Below, piece after piece: positions 41,806 through 53,107 of a stretch of DNA of 64,000 nt. The DNA lies in contig VFFE01006702.1 in assembly GCA_008921705.1 (NCBI GenBank), positions 793,931-857,930 on the forward strand. The letters run 5' to 3'. The notes under the pieces were generated by a model that had not been told where the DNA came from, did not search any database, and saw only the letters and a list, made by a program, of their open reading frames with translations. A program made the translations under genes and the position numbers. This stretch comes from Burhinus oedicnemus. Taxonomy: Eukaryota; Chordata; Aves; Charadriiformes; Burhinidae. Each line of letters begins with the position of its first letter. Position 1 is the first letter of the stretch.

Positions 41806-43194
41806 TGTTTCCAATAACTGAAACAGGCAAGGTCTGATCTGCACAGACGGTCTGCAGGCATCTGCCCAAGAAGCTGACGGTTGGCTGGTACATCCTCATC
41901 TGATTTATGTTGTGTGTGTGTTAAGCCTTAAATTGTTGAGTCTCTGGCTGGCTGCAGTGGTATTACTGGATGGTTGGTGTATGTTTTCAGCTCACAGAGC
42001 TGGCTCTGATACTGGGGTTGTTGGCGCTGAATCAATTCCAATCTCACACCTGTCTGAGACAATGAAGGCCTTGTTGCACACATCTCCACCAAAGGCTGTC
42101 ATACAACTTATTTTTCACATTTGAAGAGGAAGGAGAAAAAATAAAGGGAGGACTGAGGAAATGCTGTCTCCTCGCAAGACACGTTCCCCGTGCCTTGATG
42201 CAGCATGCCCCTCTGGTCTTTATGGGAAAATATATTTACAAAACAAAGCCAGTGGAGTGCTTATGGGAAGTATAGCTTAATCCTGGCAGTTAAATGTGAC
42301 TAAGGCTTGGTCTCCAGGGACTTAGTCTGTAGAACCATGCCTGGTGGATTAAGCATGGGAGATAGGGACCTAGTTTGTTGCAGTCTTACTGGAAAGTTTA
42401 CCTCCAGCTGGGTCAGTGCTATTAATAGCTTCTTATCAGTGTGCCATTTACCTAGCATTTTGGGGCCATTTCTTGACATCTCGGAGGTTGTGAAAGGTGC
42501 TTGGCTCAGATACCAGCGTGGCTCAGAACCTCTGCTTCCTGGCACTGAAGCAGCTCAGCCTGGGTGGAGGATCAGCCTGGCTCCAGACACCATCCACTCC
42601 CAAGTTGAAGGCAGGAGTCTGCTCTTTGTCTTAGTCGTCCATCTTTGCCCTTGTGGTCTCCCTTCATCCACTCTTCCTCCTCCAGTTCTGTTGCGTGTAG
42701 GTGTCTTAGATGTGCATCCTCAGGAGATGGTAATGTTTTAGAGCCTTTTCCTGCCCTTTCTGTTGCGCCTTTCTTCCCACTGAGAGTGGGTGGCAGAGGG
42801 AGGCAGGGGCTGCAGACCTCTCCCATGCAGGTTTTTTCCCATTTACTATGTTAATGGCAATTTTTCACCAACGCAGATGGAAGGCATGTGGCTGGGCGTT
42901 TCCTTGGAGCGGGAGATCGCTCTCTACTGCTGAAACAGCCTGAAAATGCAGAGTGGCCTTCCAGACTCTCCCCACATACCTGTTTGCCATGTATGAGCAA
43001 AGGCTAACCGAGCCTCCTGAGGCAGCAGAACTGCTGCGGTGCTCTTAGTGACTGGGTCCACCCATCCAGCCGAAAGACCTGGTTGTGCAGTTCAGCAGCT
43101 GTCCCATGTCCTTTTTCTATGCTTTCTAGCCCAATCGCCTCCATTCTTGCCAGTGCCACCCCTGGTTGCATCACTGGGGCTGTGCAGATGGGAG

Positions 43195-43230
43195 TGGGTA
43201 GATGGAACGCTGGGTAGATGGAGCGCTGGG
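43195..43230 (+). repeat. 16-bp tandem repeat, two copies
   Basis: TGGGTAGATGGAACGC at 43195-43210 and TGGGTAGATGGAGCGC at 43211-43226, followed by a partial third start TGGG. Confidence 0.9.
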
Positions 43231-46200
43231 TGGGAGGAGCGGCGTGAAATGCAACACAGCATTATGTTCTCGTTCCTCCTCATCTTGATGCTTACTGCAG
43301 TCTCCGTTCTTTGCCCCAAAACATCTTTTGGGGAGGAAAGTAGGAAGGAAAAAAGGAGAGCGTGAGGCACTGCAACCCTGCTCGTATCCAGTGGGCTTTG
43401 AAAGGTGCAGAAGCAGACCAAAAGGCAGCTCTTCAGCCAATGTAAGTTGGCTTTGCCCTACTAACCAGACCAGCTGAGGATCTGCCCCTGCACCTTGTCA
43501 GGGTGGTCTTCAGCATAAAAATAAATGATTAACTATGTAATGAGTGAATATAAAGACAGATGGTAAAGTATACTTCTGTTGGTACTTGCATGCCTTTGTT
43601 TAGGAATACAGAAAAAGGCCCTGCGGTGTTGAAATGCAGACGGGAGCGTGATGTTATCTTGCACCTATAAACCTTGCTCTGAGTCCACTGGTGGCCACTA
43701 TCCAGAACTGCCGAGTTCAGACACACTGGCTTGTACTAAGTAGAAATGGCGCTTTCAGTCTTCAGTAAACAGCATTTTTGCCGCAGGGCCCAAATCCTTC
43801 AAACATTTGCCTAGGTAATTGTCTGGTTTTGCCTTCTAGTGTCTCATCATCAGCTTATCTGTAAGTTCAGACTGGCTAAATGAGCACGTGAGGATGGGGG
43901 AAGAGCTGCTGGAGGATGGGGGAATAAACCATTTCGTATTTAATTCACTGGCAGGAGAGACTAATATGAGTGCAGCTAAGCGATCATTTTAGGATCACGT
44001 TGTGGAAAAAATGAGTAATACAGCATATTAATTTAAACAGATTAAAGAGCTGCACAAATAAATGAAGGGGTTTTTTGTTTTGTTTCTCTGGCAGTTCCAA
44101 AATATCAACAACTGCAAAACAACAACAGCAAATACCCGATTTGTGGGTGAATTTAAATGTATTGTTTCATAAAGTTGCCAATTCTTAAAACTGTGAAAAT
44201 GAGGCACTTTCTGAAGTTTTTCTTTCCCTGACCAAGCCAACAATCGATAACCTAAAATAACCTTGTTTCTTGCCATCACATTGGATTCTTACGTTAAACG
44301 TAAATGCCTTCGTTTGGTCTTACTCTTACTGGTGTTTGTTAGGAAAGAAAGCATTAACTATTTAATATTTGATTGCTTACATATCACGATTATGTTTAGC
44401 TTTCAGAGAGTTTCTTAAACGGGGAAAAAGTTCCTTTTGCTTATAATGATGACTTGTGATCTTACTCTTCATGCCACAGTTGTCTAAAACTGCTCAGTTC
44501 AGCACATTCAGTAGAGTTTAGCTGTGTTTAGCTACATTTCTAAAAAGTTTTTGATGTGTCAGTGTTTCATAGGTTCGTAACTGCTAACAGAGAACGATAA
44601 TTTCACATGATATTTCTGAGCAGACAGGCTAGTCACATGGGGTAATTTGAAAAGAGGTTATAGCAAGCTAGATTTTTCAAGATGTTCAGAAGTGTTTAGT
44701 GTATTAAAGGTTAATTTTAAAGATGTTTAATACAGAAAGTGAAACAAAACTGTTATTTGTATAAAACATCACACATTTCCTATTCCAAAGAGAAATCTTC
44801 CTCCGCCTGGCAACACAACAGCTGTTTGTTAGTTAACACTGGGAATTACTTTATTTCTTCCACACTGGGCCATTTTGCAACATTTGACATGTGTTGACAC
44901 TTCTTTTCTATACCGGATTACAATTTTCCTTCAATGCTGTTATTCCTTACTCCACCCATTCTGGTAGCACCCACCTGCACACAAACCAGAAATTATGATT
45001 GGGACGTAGCTACACAAAATTTGGGGCTGCAGTGCACATTTCCGAGCAGCCTGGTTGTCCTGGGTCCCTGGCAGGAAGAGCTCCAGCAGAAGGGGCTTGG
45101 AGGTGAACGGGAGTTGGGGCATCGGCAGGCTCCCCCCAGGTCTCCTCCGAGCATCGCTGCCCCGATGGGTGGCACAGGCGTATCCTCCGTGTTCAGGGTA
45201 GACCCCTTCCCAACCAACCTGATGGGGAGTGAGTGTCCAGGGCGTTGCTGGCTGAGCCCTGCGCATTCAAAGCCCCACGGCTGTTTATTCGGGGGTCTCA
45301 TTTTTGGCACCTTGCCTTGGAAGGGCTTCAGCCCTGAGACAGCTTCTCTGTGTGTTGATTTGCTGAGTTTCTGCTTGGCATCTTCAGCAGCGCTAAAGGG
45401 AGACGCACTTTTAACTTCAAAGCTCGTACCGCCTGTATTTTTTGCCCTTCAGATTTAGATCTAGCTTCCTCTGAAACCAATCGGTATAACATTTAAATAT
45501 GTCCAGCAGACCAAACATGCAAGAGGAGCTGAACTTTGTGCACGTCTTGAGCACTCCTGCTCCCGCAACTGTGGAGAAGTGCTGCACAAGGAGATGAGCC
45601 TTTACCTTCCTTTGAATCCTTCTTCCTCTGGCTGTACTCCTCCAGGCTCTCTGATTCAGGGGGGAGTCAGGGGAGACGTCCTGCTGCCACCCGCCGGGGC
45701 CATAGGTTGGGTGGAATCAGTGATGGCTGCAGCGCGGCAGGATGCTGCATTCCTCGGCTACATAGCAAGTGCCAAGGGATTTTGTAAAGGAAGCAAAGCG
45801 TTTCTTAAATGGTATTTTAAATGTATTTCTGGACTGAATGCCCCTGACAACCCAGTGAGTTGGGGCTTTCAGCACATACTTCTGGGCTTGACTCATTTTC
45901 CATTTCAGTTTTGCAGATCTCCTCAAAACCAGCTTGACAGTTTAGAGGAGCAGATCATTTAATAGAGCTTTCAACAACTTCATTTTGGTTTAGTACTATA
46001 ATGAGCAACAGTTTCTGAGCTACCTCCTTTTAAAAAAAGTCCGTGTATCGTTCTAAGTCAAACTGACTTTACAAATATATGTTCACATGAAGAAGACCTT
46101 ACTTCACCTTGTAAATCAAAGCTGCACTCTGGAGAGAGGTTTCATACCACTGGGCTCAGTATCATTTTTCTCAAGGTGACCTCAGTTGTTAAAGTATGAA

Positions 46201-46551
46201 GGTTGTATTTGATATGTCACTGACTTTCTCTAAGTCAATAAAATGAGCCATGTGTCTTTAGATCATCAGAGATCTGCTTATTACCAAAAGTTGTTTTAAT
46301 CCTGATTTGTGTTGGAATTTAAAAGAATCCAAGCAGATTTCATTTGCCATCCTGAATAAGGGTTTGGAGGGTGATACTCCGCTGTGTGTGCAGAGTGCCC
46401 CTAGATGAATTCTACTTTATTAGTTTATAGTCTTTCTTGTGAGCACTTGGGATGAGATCATGAAAGTGTAAATGGCTGTTATCTTCAAAGGCCTCTTTTA
46501 TACTGACAAAACTCCACCTTACCGACTCGTATTAATAATCTATTGCAATCC

Positions 46552-46746
46552 TAATTAGTTCACATCAAGGTCAGTGTTTTGTGGTGGATAAATGACTGTA
46601 AACTCCAGAGAGTAAGTTTTTTCTTCCACTACTTTCATGTTGAAAAAGAGGAGGGAGCACTGAAAGTGTGAAAGAAGAGATTGACGAGGATTTTTTGTTT
46701 ATCTGTAGGCTAAAGAACTTTAATATGGAGTAATTAGTTCACATCA
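46552..46746 (+). repeat. Spaced 16-bp perfect direct repeat
   Basis: TAATTAGTTCACATCA occurs at 46552-46567 and identically at 46731-46746, 179 bp apart in the same orientation, with unrelated sequence between. TAATTA is a homeodomain-type core. It is not part of a recognised mobile element. Confidence 0.8.
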
Positions 46747-47794
46747 TCAGGAGCAACCTGTAAGACACCTGAGGCCACGTTGCAGTCATTCCTTTATCAC
46801 CCTGTCTCCCAGTAGACTGCAGAGACTTCCTCATTCAACTCTGCTCCTTTTTTCATAGCATTGGTTTTCCAGTGGGAATAATCCATCCAAGGAACTTTCA
46901 GCTTCATATTTAATTGTCTTGAAATGTAGACACAAAGCTAGGAAATGTTTCCCTGTGACCTGAGCTCATGACTGCCTTTTTGAACACCCGAAGGCAGAGT
47001 CCTGCTCAGGCAATGGCTCTGGGGCTGGGCACCAGGGTATCAGCAATCCCCTCCCAGGGCCATCAGGGTCAGGTCCAGCCCAGAGGCACGGAGGGTACTG
47101 CTCTAGAAAGGAAGGTGCAGGTAATCCTATGTCTGCAAATAGTGACTCAATGTGACTTCCAGGTCCTGGCCTGGGAGACATCTCGCCAATTCCTTTGGTC
47201 TTGCTCCACCCTATGAAAAAGAAACTTTGGAGGTGTAACCAGGCTGAGATCCATTTCACCTAACTTTAGACATCCGTGTTTTGTGTGTCTCCGTCTGACA
47301 CAGTCATCTGGTATCTTTGCGATCGGGGAGAGAAACAGCTGTTCATCGGGTGTGATTCACCCGCCTGGCTTGGCTTAGATGTCTCCCTTAGGATGAAATA
47401 ACTTGCACCCCACAAGTGCCTCTTTTACCCTGTTGGCAATAAAGTCTAGAGTCTAGACAGGTAGCTCAGAGGAGACACCTACATTGTGGATCTCTCAGGT
47501 GGGATGAATCCTCCCCCAAGAGCCAGGACACCAGGAGACAGCATTACACTTTGTACACAATTAAGAACCTACTTCTGCCTCTGTGTTTCCAGGGCATGAT
47601 ATACCTGCCCAAGGCAGGCTGAAAGCAGCTGCTCTCATCAGCAGCAGGGTAGTGAGACGGAGTACTCGACCTGCTTCTCAGCGAGCATTGTACCCCATCT
47701 GAGCCCTGCGCTTCAGGTAGGCTGCTTTCAGGATGTGAGCTAACTAGCACAAAGTAGATACGTCTCCCCCAAGCTGTTTTTACAGGTGAACTTT

Positions 47795-48005
47795 CCCTGC
47801 CGGGGTGACATCAGGCAACTCGCATGTGCTCTGACTCAGCCAAGCGCTGAGCTCCGTGCCCTGAGCGCTCCGCTGAGCGGAGGCTTGCTTTCTGCGTGCA
47901 TCAGTTCTCCACCTGCTAAAATGAGGGCTGCGATAATACCCTTCCTCAGGGGGCAGTGTGACGATCAAGGAATTAATTAGCTGGGAAGCGATCATGTGCT
48001 AGTGT
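47795..48005 (+). repeat. MIR-like SINE fragment
   Basis: 'tcagttctccacctgctaaaatgagggctgcgataatac' follows the MIR core pattern (cagtttcctcatctgtaaaatggggataat), with a plausible 5' part 'catcaggcaactcgcatg'. Diverged copy. Confidence 0.5.
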
Positions 48006-48376
48006 GGTTCAGGGGAAGGTGAAGAGGAGAGCAGCAGCTGGGACCTAGAGCAGCAGAGAGGAGAAGCTGGGGAGGGGACAAGAACAGAGGTGCTCTGTTG
48101 TCCGGCAGGTTTTGTCATACGGACTGTGGCAGCAGGTCAGGGGAAGCTGCCACAGTCCCTGTGCAATTCCCCTCCAGGCTTGGAGAGATGCGATTTCTAG
48201 GTGTGGATTTACCCAGATGGGTAAGGGAGCAGTAACTCTCCCAATAGGTCCCATCCCCTAGTCCCTGTCTGTGCAGGTCACCGCAGATCATACGCCCAAC
48301 CAGCAGCAGCACAACCACCTGCGCTTCCGAAGCTAAACGAAACCGCAGTGCCATGCAGAAAGCAGACAAGTGTATA

Positions 48377-48424
48377 TGCATGTACACACATGTATGTGCG
48401 TGTACACACATGTACGTGCTTGTA
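48377..48424 (+). repeat. 20-bp tandem repeat of TGTACACACA type
   Basis: Two near-identical 20-bp units (48377-48396 and 48397-48416) plus a partial third, all alternating purine-pyrimidine and rich in TG/CA. Confidence 0.85.
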
Positions 48425-51400
48425 CTGGCATCCTTCTGCCAGAGCCACAGGGCTTTTGGTATCGCGCCACCTCCGAGGCTGGGCACAGCGGGACGGAGGG
48501 GGAAGTCTGCTTGCCGACGACATCCACGTGGTGTCTGTCCCTGATTTCCTCACTGTTACAGTTTGTGCTTTAGCAGTACGCCTAGAGATAGGGGAGAACA
48601 CTGCAGCGGCATCGAGTCTGGCGGCATGTCTCCTCCAGGGGAGCCAAAAGAGTGGAAGGTCAAGGTTGAATTCTTTTACTTCATTCCTTGTTGATGTGGG
48701 GAGGGAGGGAAGAGGAGGACGAGTGGTGGAATGGAGTCTCCCTCTTGAACAAATAACTGCAGCTCTCCAGGGTGACTCATGCCTCAGAAGACAAAGAACA
48801 ATGCATCCTTAATTTGCAAAACTCAGCTTTTCAACTTCTGCATGTCACTGGCACCCAGAGACTTAGCAGTTTGCCCATAATGCCATCATGTTCTTCAAAG
48901 CAGCAGTGACGCCATCCCAGAAGGAGTGTGCTTACTCAGGAGGAGAGATGGTTTATATTTCATTTGAGCAGCTTATGTACTAACCTGCTAGGGCAGCACA
49001 TACGTTGATTGTGAAATCAGAGTTTTCACAGTTCGGTATTTGGAGTTGTCCTGATTCTGGCACCAAGTTAGCAATGAGACCTGAGAGGTTTTATAGGGAC
49101 CTCCCCTCCCCGCAACCGGCTGCCATTACTAAAATGCTACTTGTTTCTTTACGGCACGTTGTGCATATACGGTTCTGCTAGTCTAGGCAGCTCATTAAGG
49201 CAGCTTTAAACTTGAAGGAATATGCACTTCTCCTCTTTCTATCCCCAAAATATACATGGCTAGAACAGGTGCTTTCTCCTGCTGCCTTTGAGATCATCTC
49301 CAGGCATCCTGCTATCATTGGAGCACTGACTTTCTTGACATTGACGTGAAGAGAGGGAAGGAAATTCAAACAAACCATTAGGATGCACTCAATTGTTTTT
49401 CTCCCTTCCCTGCCATGTCTTTCTAAAGGAAAGCTAGCAAAAAATCTTCATATAAGACTTCCAGTCTGTCACTAACTCAGTACTGGAGGGCTGATATCCT
49501 CAAAGGCGCTGGCAGATTTGCACCATTTTCTTCCTCAAGACCCTTTCTAGTGCAGCGTTTAAAAGAAACGACGTAACGCAGAAGACCAGATGCACGGAAA
49601 CTGAATGCGAAGGGGAGTGAACAGCAGAACTAATGCTCTGCACCCCAGTACCTAATCACACCGCTCGGTGTGGTATTCCATGGTTTTCTTTACTATACGC
49701 TTGATCCTCCTCAAGGGCTGGTACCCTCCTGTATGTCCACGCAGCACCTGGCGTGCTTTGGGAAGTTCTGCATCAACGCTAAGAACCACAGCTAGAACAA
49801 ACTGCCTCGGCAACTGTTTTTTGAAAGTTTTCTGTTTGAGGTTGGTATTTTTCCCCTTTATTCTCAAGAGTGTGATGCCCCAGTGTGGAGAAAGTCCCTC
49901 ATTCTTCTATCCCACAGGAGGTTTTTTAGAGGCTCAAATGCCTCTAGAACTTCTCTAGCCTTTGCAATACTCCACAAAACCACAGTAATATTGAAATAAA
50001 ATGAAAGCAAACACTGAGGCAGGAGGTCTGCCAAAGATCTTTCTTCAAGAGAATAGCTGGGGATTTGGGTGGTTCTCCCCCCCTGCCCCAACTTAAAAAT
50101 TTCCAGACACACGACATATCTGTCACTGTCGTTCTCAACCAGAATAAGTCGTGTCACCTGTTAGCAATCTAAAAGGGGCTTTTCAAGGCCACGGAGAGGA
50201 GTGAATGCTCATCTCCTATAAATTTCCAGTGGAAATTAGAAGGCTTTGAAAAACCTTCCCTAGGGGCAAATCAGAGCTCGCACCCACCTCTGTGAAACCT
50301 GCAGGTCTCCCAGCTGTTGCGCTGGGAGGTGGCTTTGTGGTGTGACAGTGGTTTCCACAGCCTGGCACACGGAGGGAAACCACCCTGCAGGGTGAAGTAG
50401 CTGCTGGTGGAATTTTACAGTTTGCTCTGTAATTTTCCAGCTCCTCATGTTCCAGCCCTGAGAGGTATGAGAATACCAGCCTTGTGCGGCTGCTGCCACT
50501 GCCACTGCTGCTGCCAGCGATGAACTTGTCCTTTGGAAAGTCCCCCTTATTTAAGCTACTGACTAATTCTTTCAGCTGCTGGGAGATGACACACCTTTTC
50601 ACGGTGCTGCATTAGGCTGAGGATTTGCTGGGTCCCAAGTGAGGGAGGGAGATTGACTCATTTCGGATGCCTTGCTTCAGAGAGAGCCTGGGTCAGTCTT
50701 AAGCAGGACCATATCACGGTCCCTTATGCTTCTCACACCTTCACCTGAAGCTGCTGGTGTTAGGGAGGAATGAGAGAAAGCAAGCGGGAAGAAGAGGCAG
50801 AGACAGGCATGTAAGAGGTGTTGGTAAAGGGAGGGGGGGGAGGAAGAAAGACTGAAGTTTTTAGGCAGACGGCATCTTTCTCCTGAGCACAAAACTACGT
50901 GGAGTATTTCTGTGCTCATAGTCCGTTTCCTCTATTAAGCAAGACATCTCTCTGAATGAACAAGTCTAATCAAGACCATTCCTGCCTTACACTCAAAGGA
51001 AGGGAAAGTCACACTATAAAAACTGTTTCCCTTTGGAAAGATTAGCAAATCAGACCAGGGAGGGGGGGGGCACACAAATACCAGACTCAGAAAAGCCTTT
51101 CAAAGCAGTTAAGGATCTGACTCTCTCTTGTCTGCCTCCGAGTTTGACACCAGTAAACTAATCCCAGCTTTCATTCACCCCATGTCTTCTGCCAGTTGCT
51201 GCCTTTAAAGTGCTTGCCAGGGTGGTGGAGGAATTGCAAAGCTTGATGCTATGCGACTTTCGGGGTTTGTTGCTGACAGAAATTCTTGCAACTTGAGAAA
51301 AAAAGTCTGGCAACAGCAGTGGCTATTTCGCAATTCATCTTCATCTCGCTATGCCGAGGATGGGGGGATTTTCACTGACACAGACATCGGCTAATTAGCT

Positions 51401-52659
51401 GCTCCGTACTCAGGGCTGACTCCTTTGTCTCCCCTGACCCTGGCTTGGGAAAAATCACTTTGTAGAAGGTAGTTTGTCCCAGTAATTGTATTTTCAAGCA
51501 GGCAGGTGTCATTTCTGAGGCGGAGGGGCAAGGGAGGAGAGAGCACGAGCAGGCAGTCCATGTGCAAGTGCAGCCCGGCAGGAAGGGGAAGGTGGAAAGG
51601 CGGGCAGCCTGGCTGAGTCAAAGGCATACCTGCTCCCTCCCGGGCTGCTGCCGGCTCCACCGCCATCCCGCCTCACGCCACGGTGTACTGACTCACATCC
51701 TGCTGCTCCTTTCTGAAGCTTCCAGGAACATGCTGTATCATAGCGAGATTTGGCTTCGCAGCGCCTCTTGGCTGGGAGCAGGCAGTAATGTCTGACCTGC
51801 AGTGACACACGGAGAACCGTCTCTCTCTGCACTCCAGGGGCATTAAACAGATTCAGAGGTGCGCGGGATCCAGCCCAGCACAAGCCACACACATCCATTT
51901 TTCCTTTCGGCTCATAGGTGCAGTGGGACCTGTTATCTGATTTGAATTCAAAGCTTAATGCTTTTAACGTGGCTAAAAAGAATTATTTTCTGATCAGAAT
52001 ATAAAATCTCTTGGAGGCTTTCTTTTAGATGGTTTGATATGGGTTGTTATATTTGTTATATAGAAATGACGAGGTGATGGACGTTTTTGCTATCATTTCA
52101 AGCAGCATCCTGAGCTGGTCCTATGAATCACCGCAGCCCCACGGAAACTTGCTGATCTGTACCTTCCGAGTGCCTGACAGCATCACAGCGTTTTCTTTTG
52201 GGGGGTGGGGGTGTTGTTTTACATTTCAAAGCGTGTACCCTCTCTGAAAAAGAATCACATAGAAATAGCATCCCAGGTCTTCATGTTTATTATGTCCCAG
52301 TGATTTCTATGTCCGGTATGCTCAGGATCAGTTTTACAGACAAAAGGATGTTCTGTGCGAGCCCAGGAGATAGGCTGTTGTTTTGACTGAGGTCTTGACC
52401 CATTCATCCTGTGCTCTGAGCACCCAGGGAGTTCTTCTCTTTTTGTAATTGACTATCAATAACAGCTTGGGAAGCCGAAATACGCCCTGTGTCACACTGG
52501 GTCAGCTCCGTTGCCTGGCAGGTGTGTGTTTGCCCTGCTTAGCCATGCCGGTTCTGCTGGGCAAGGGTATCTTTGGGTCAGGGCGCACACATCTCTCCTG
52601 TGCACCCATGCCCTTGGGTACCCACTGGGCCCAAGAGCTGCTCCTGAGCGAGATGCTAC

Positions 52660-53010
52660 TTCCCTGCAGTGACTGCGCAGAGCGGCGCCGCAGCTGGACG
52701 GCACTGGCGGCGTCCCGGCTGGCACTGCCTAATAGGTGTTAACGAAGGCTGCGGCGGCTCCGGGAAAATTCATCCTCAAGCCGGTTATGTTCCAGCGGGG
52801 CTCGAAGGCAGCCTGGCCGCTGGGCTCTCCCTCCGCCCGGCCGGCCGGTGCCGGGGCGCTGCGGGGCGCGGAGCCGGCACCGGCCGCCGCTTTCTGCAAG
52901 GTCTCCGCCGCCACCTACTGACGCACCGCCGCCCCGGCAGCGCCCGGCGACGGGGGCGCCCGACCGCCCTCCGCCGCCTTCGGGTCAGGCTTTTCATTTT
53001 CCCCGGAGAA
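52660..53010. promoter_or_regulatory. Intronic CpG island, candidate alternative promoter
   Basis: About 350 bp of very GC-rich, CpG-dense DNA (for example gcggcgccgc, cccggccggccgg, gcgctgcggggcgcgg, cccggcgacgggggcgcccg) with sharp boundaries in otherwise ordinary intron. By eye it holds roughly 40 or more CpGs, far above any other stretch in the window. It sits about 4 kb upstream of the 162-bp exon. In vertebrates such islands usually mark promoters, so it may start a short RUNX1 transcript or an antisense RNA. Long frames across it on both strands reflect GC bias; no TATA box or recognised first exon is visible. Confidence 0.65.
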
Positions 53011-53068
53011 AATGGCTGGAAAAACGCTAAATACGAGGACCAGAGGGAGCATCATGAAAGGGGGAGAG

Positions 53069-53107
53069 CGGCTGGGTTTTTTTTTTTGTTTGTTTGTTGT
53101 TTTTTTA
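53069..53107 (+). repeat. T-rich (GTTT)n tract
   Basis: A T13 run, GTTTGTTTGTTG and a T8 run, just downstream of the CpG island. Confidence 0.9.

Noticed and set aside
48361..48430. TG/CA tandem repeat as a protein-binding array
   Set aside because: It is a simple two-unit, 20-bp tandem repeat of microsatellite type with no further supporting signal.
48348..48812. A 154-residue open frame, and others over 140 residues (for example 1897-2415, 24456-24974, 44934-45458)
   Set aside because: No recognisable domains, no flanking splice or promoter logic, and biased composition. These are chance frames in introns.
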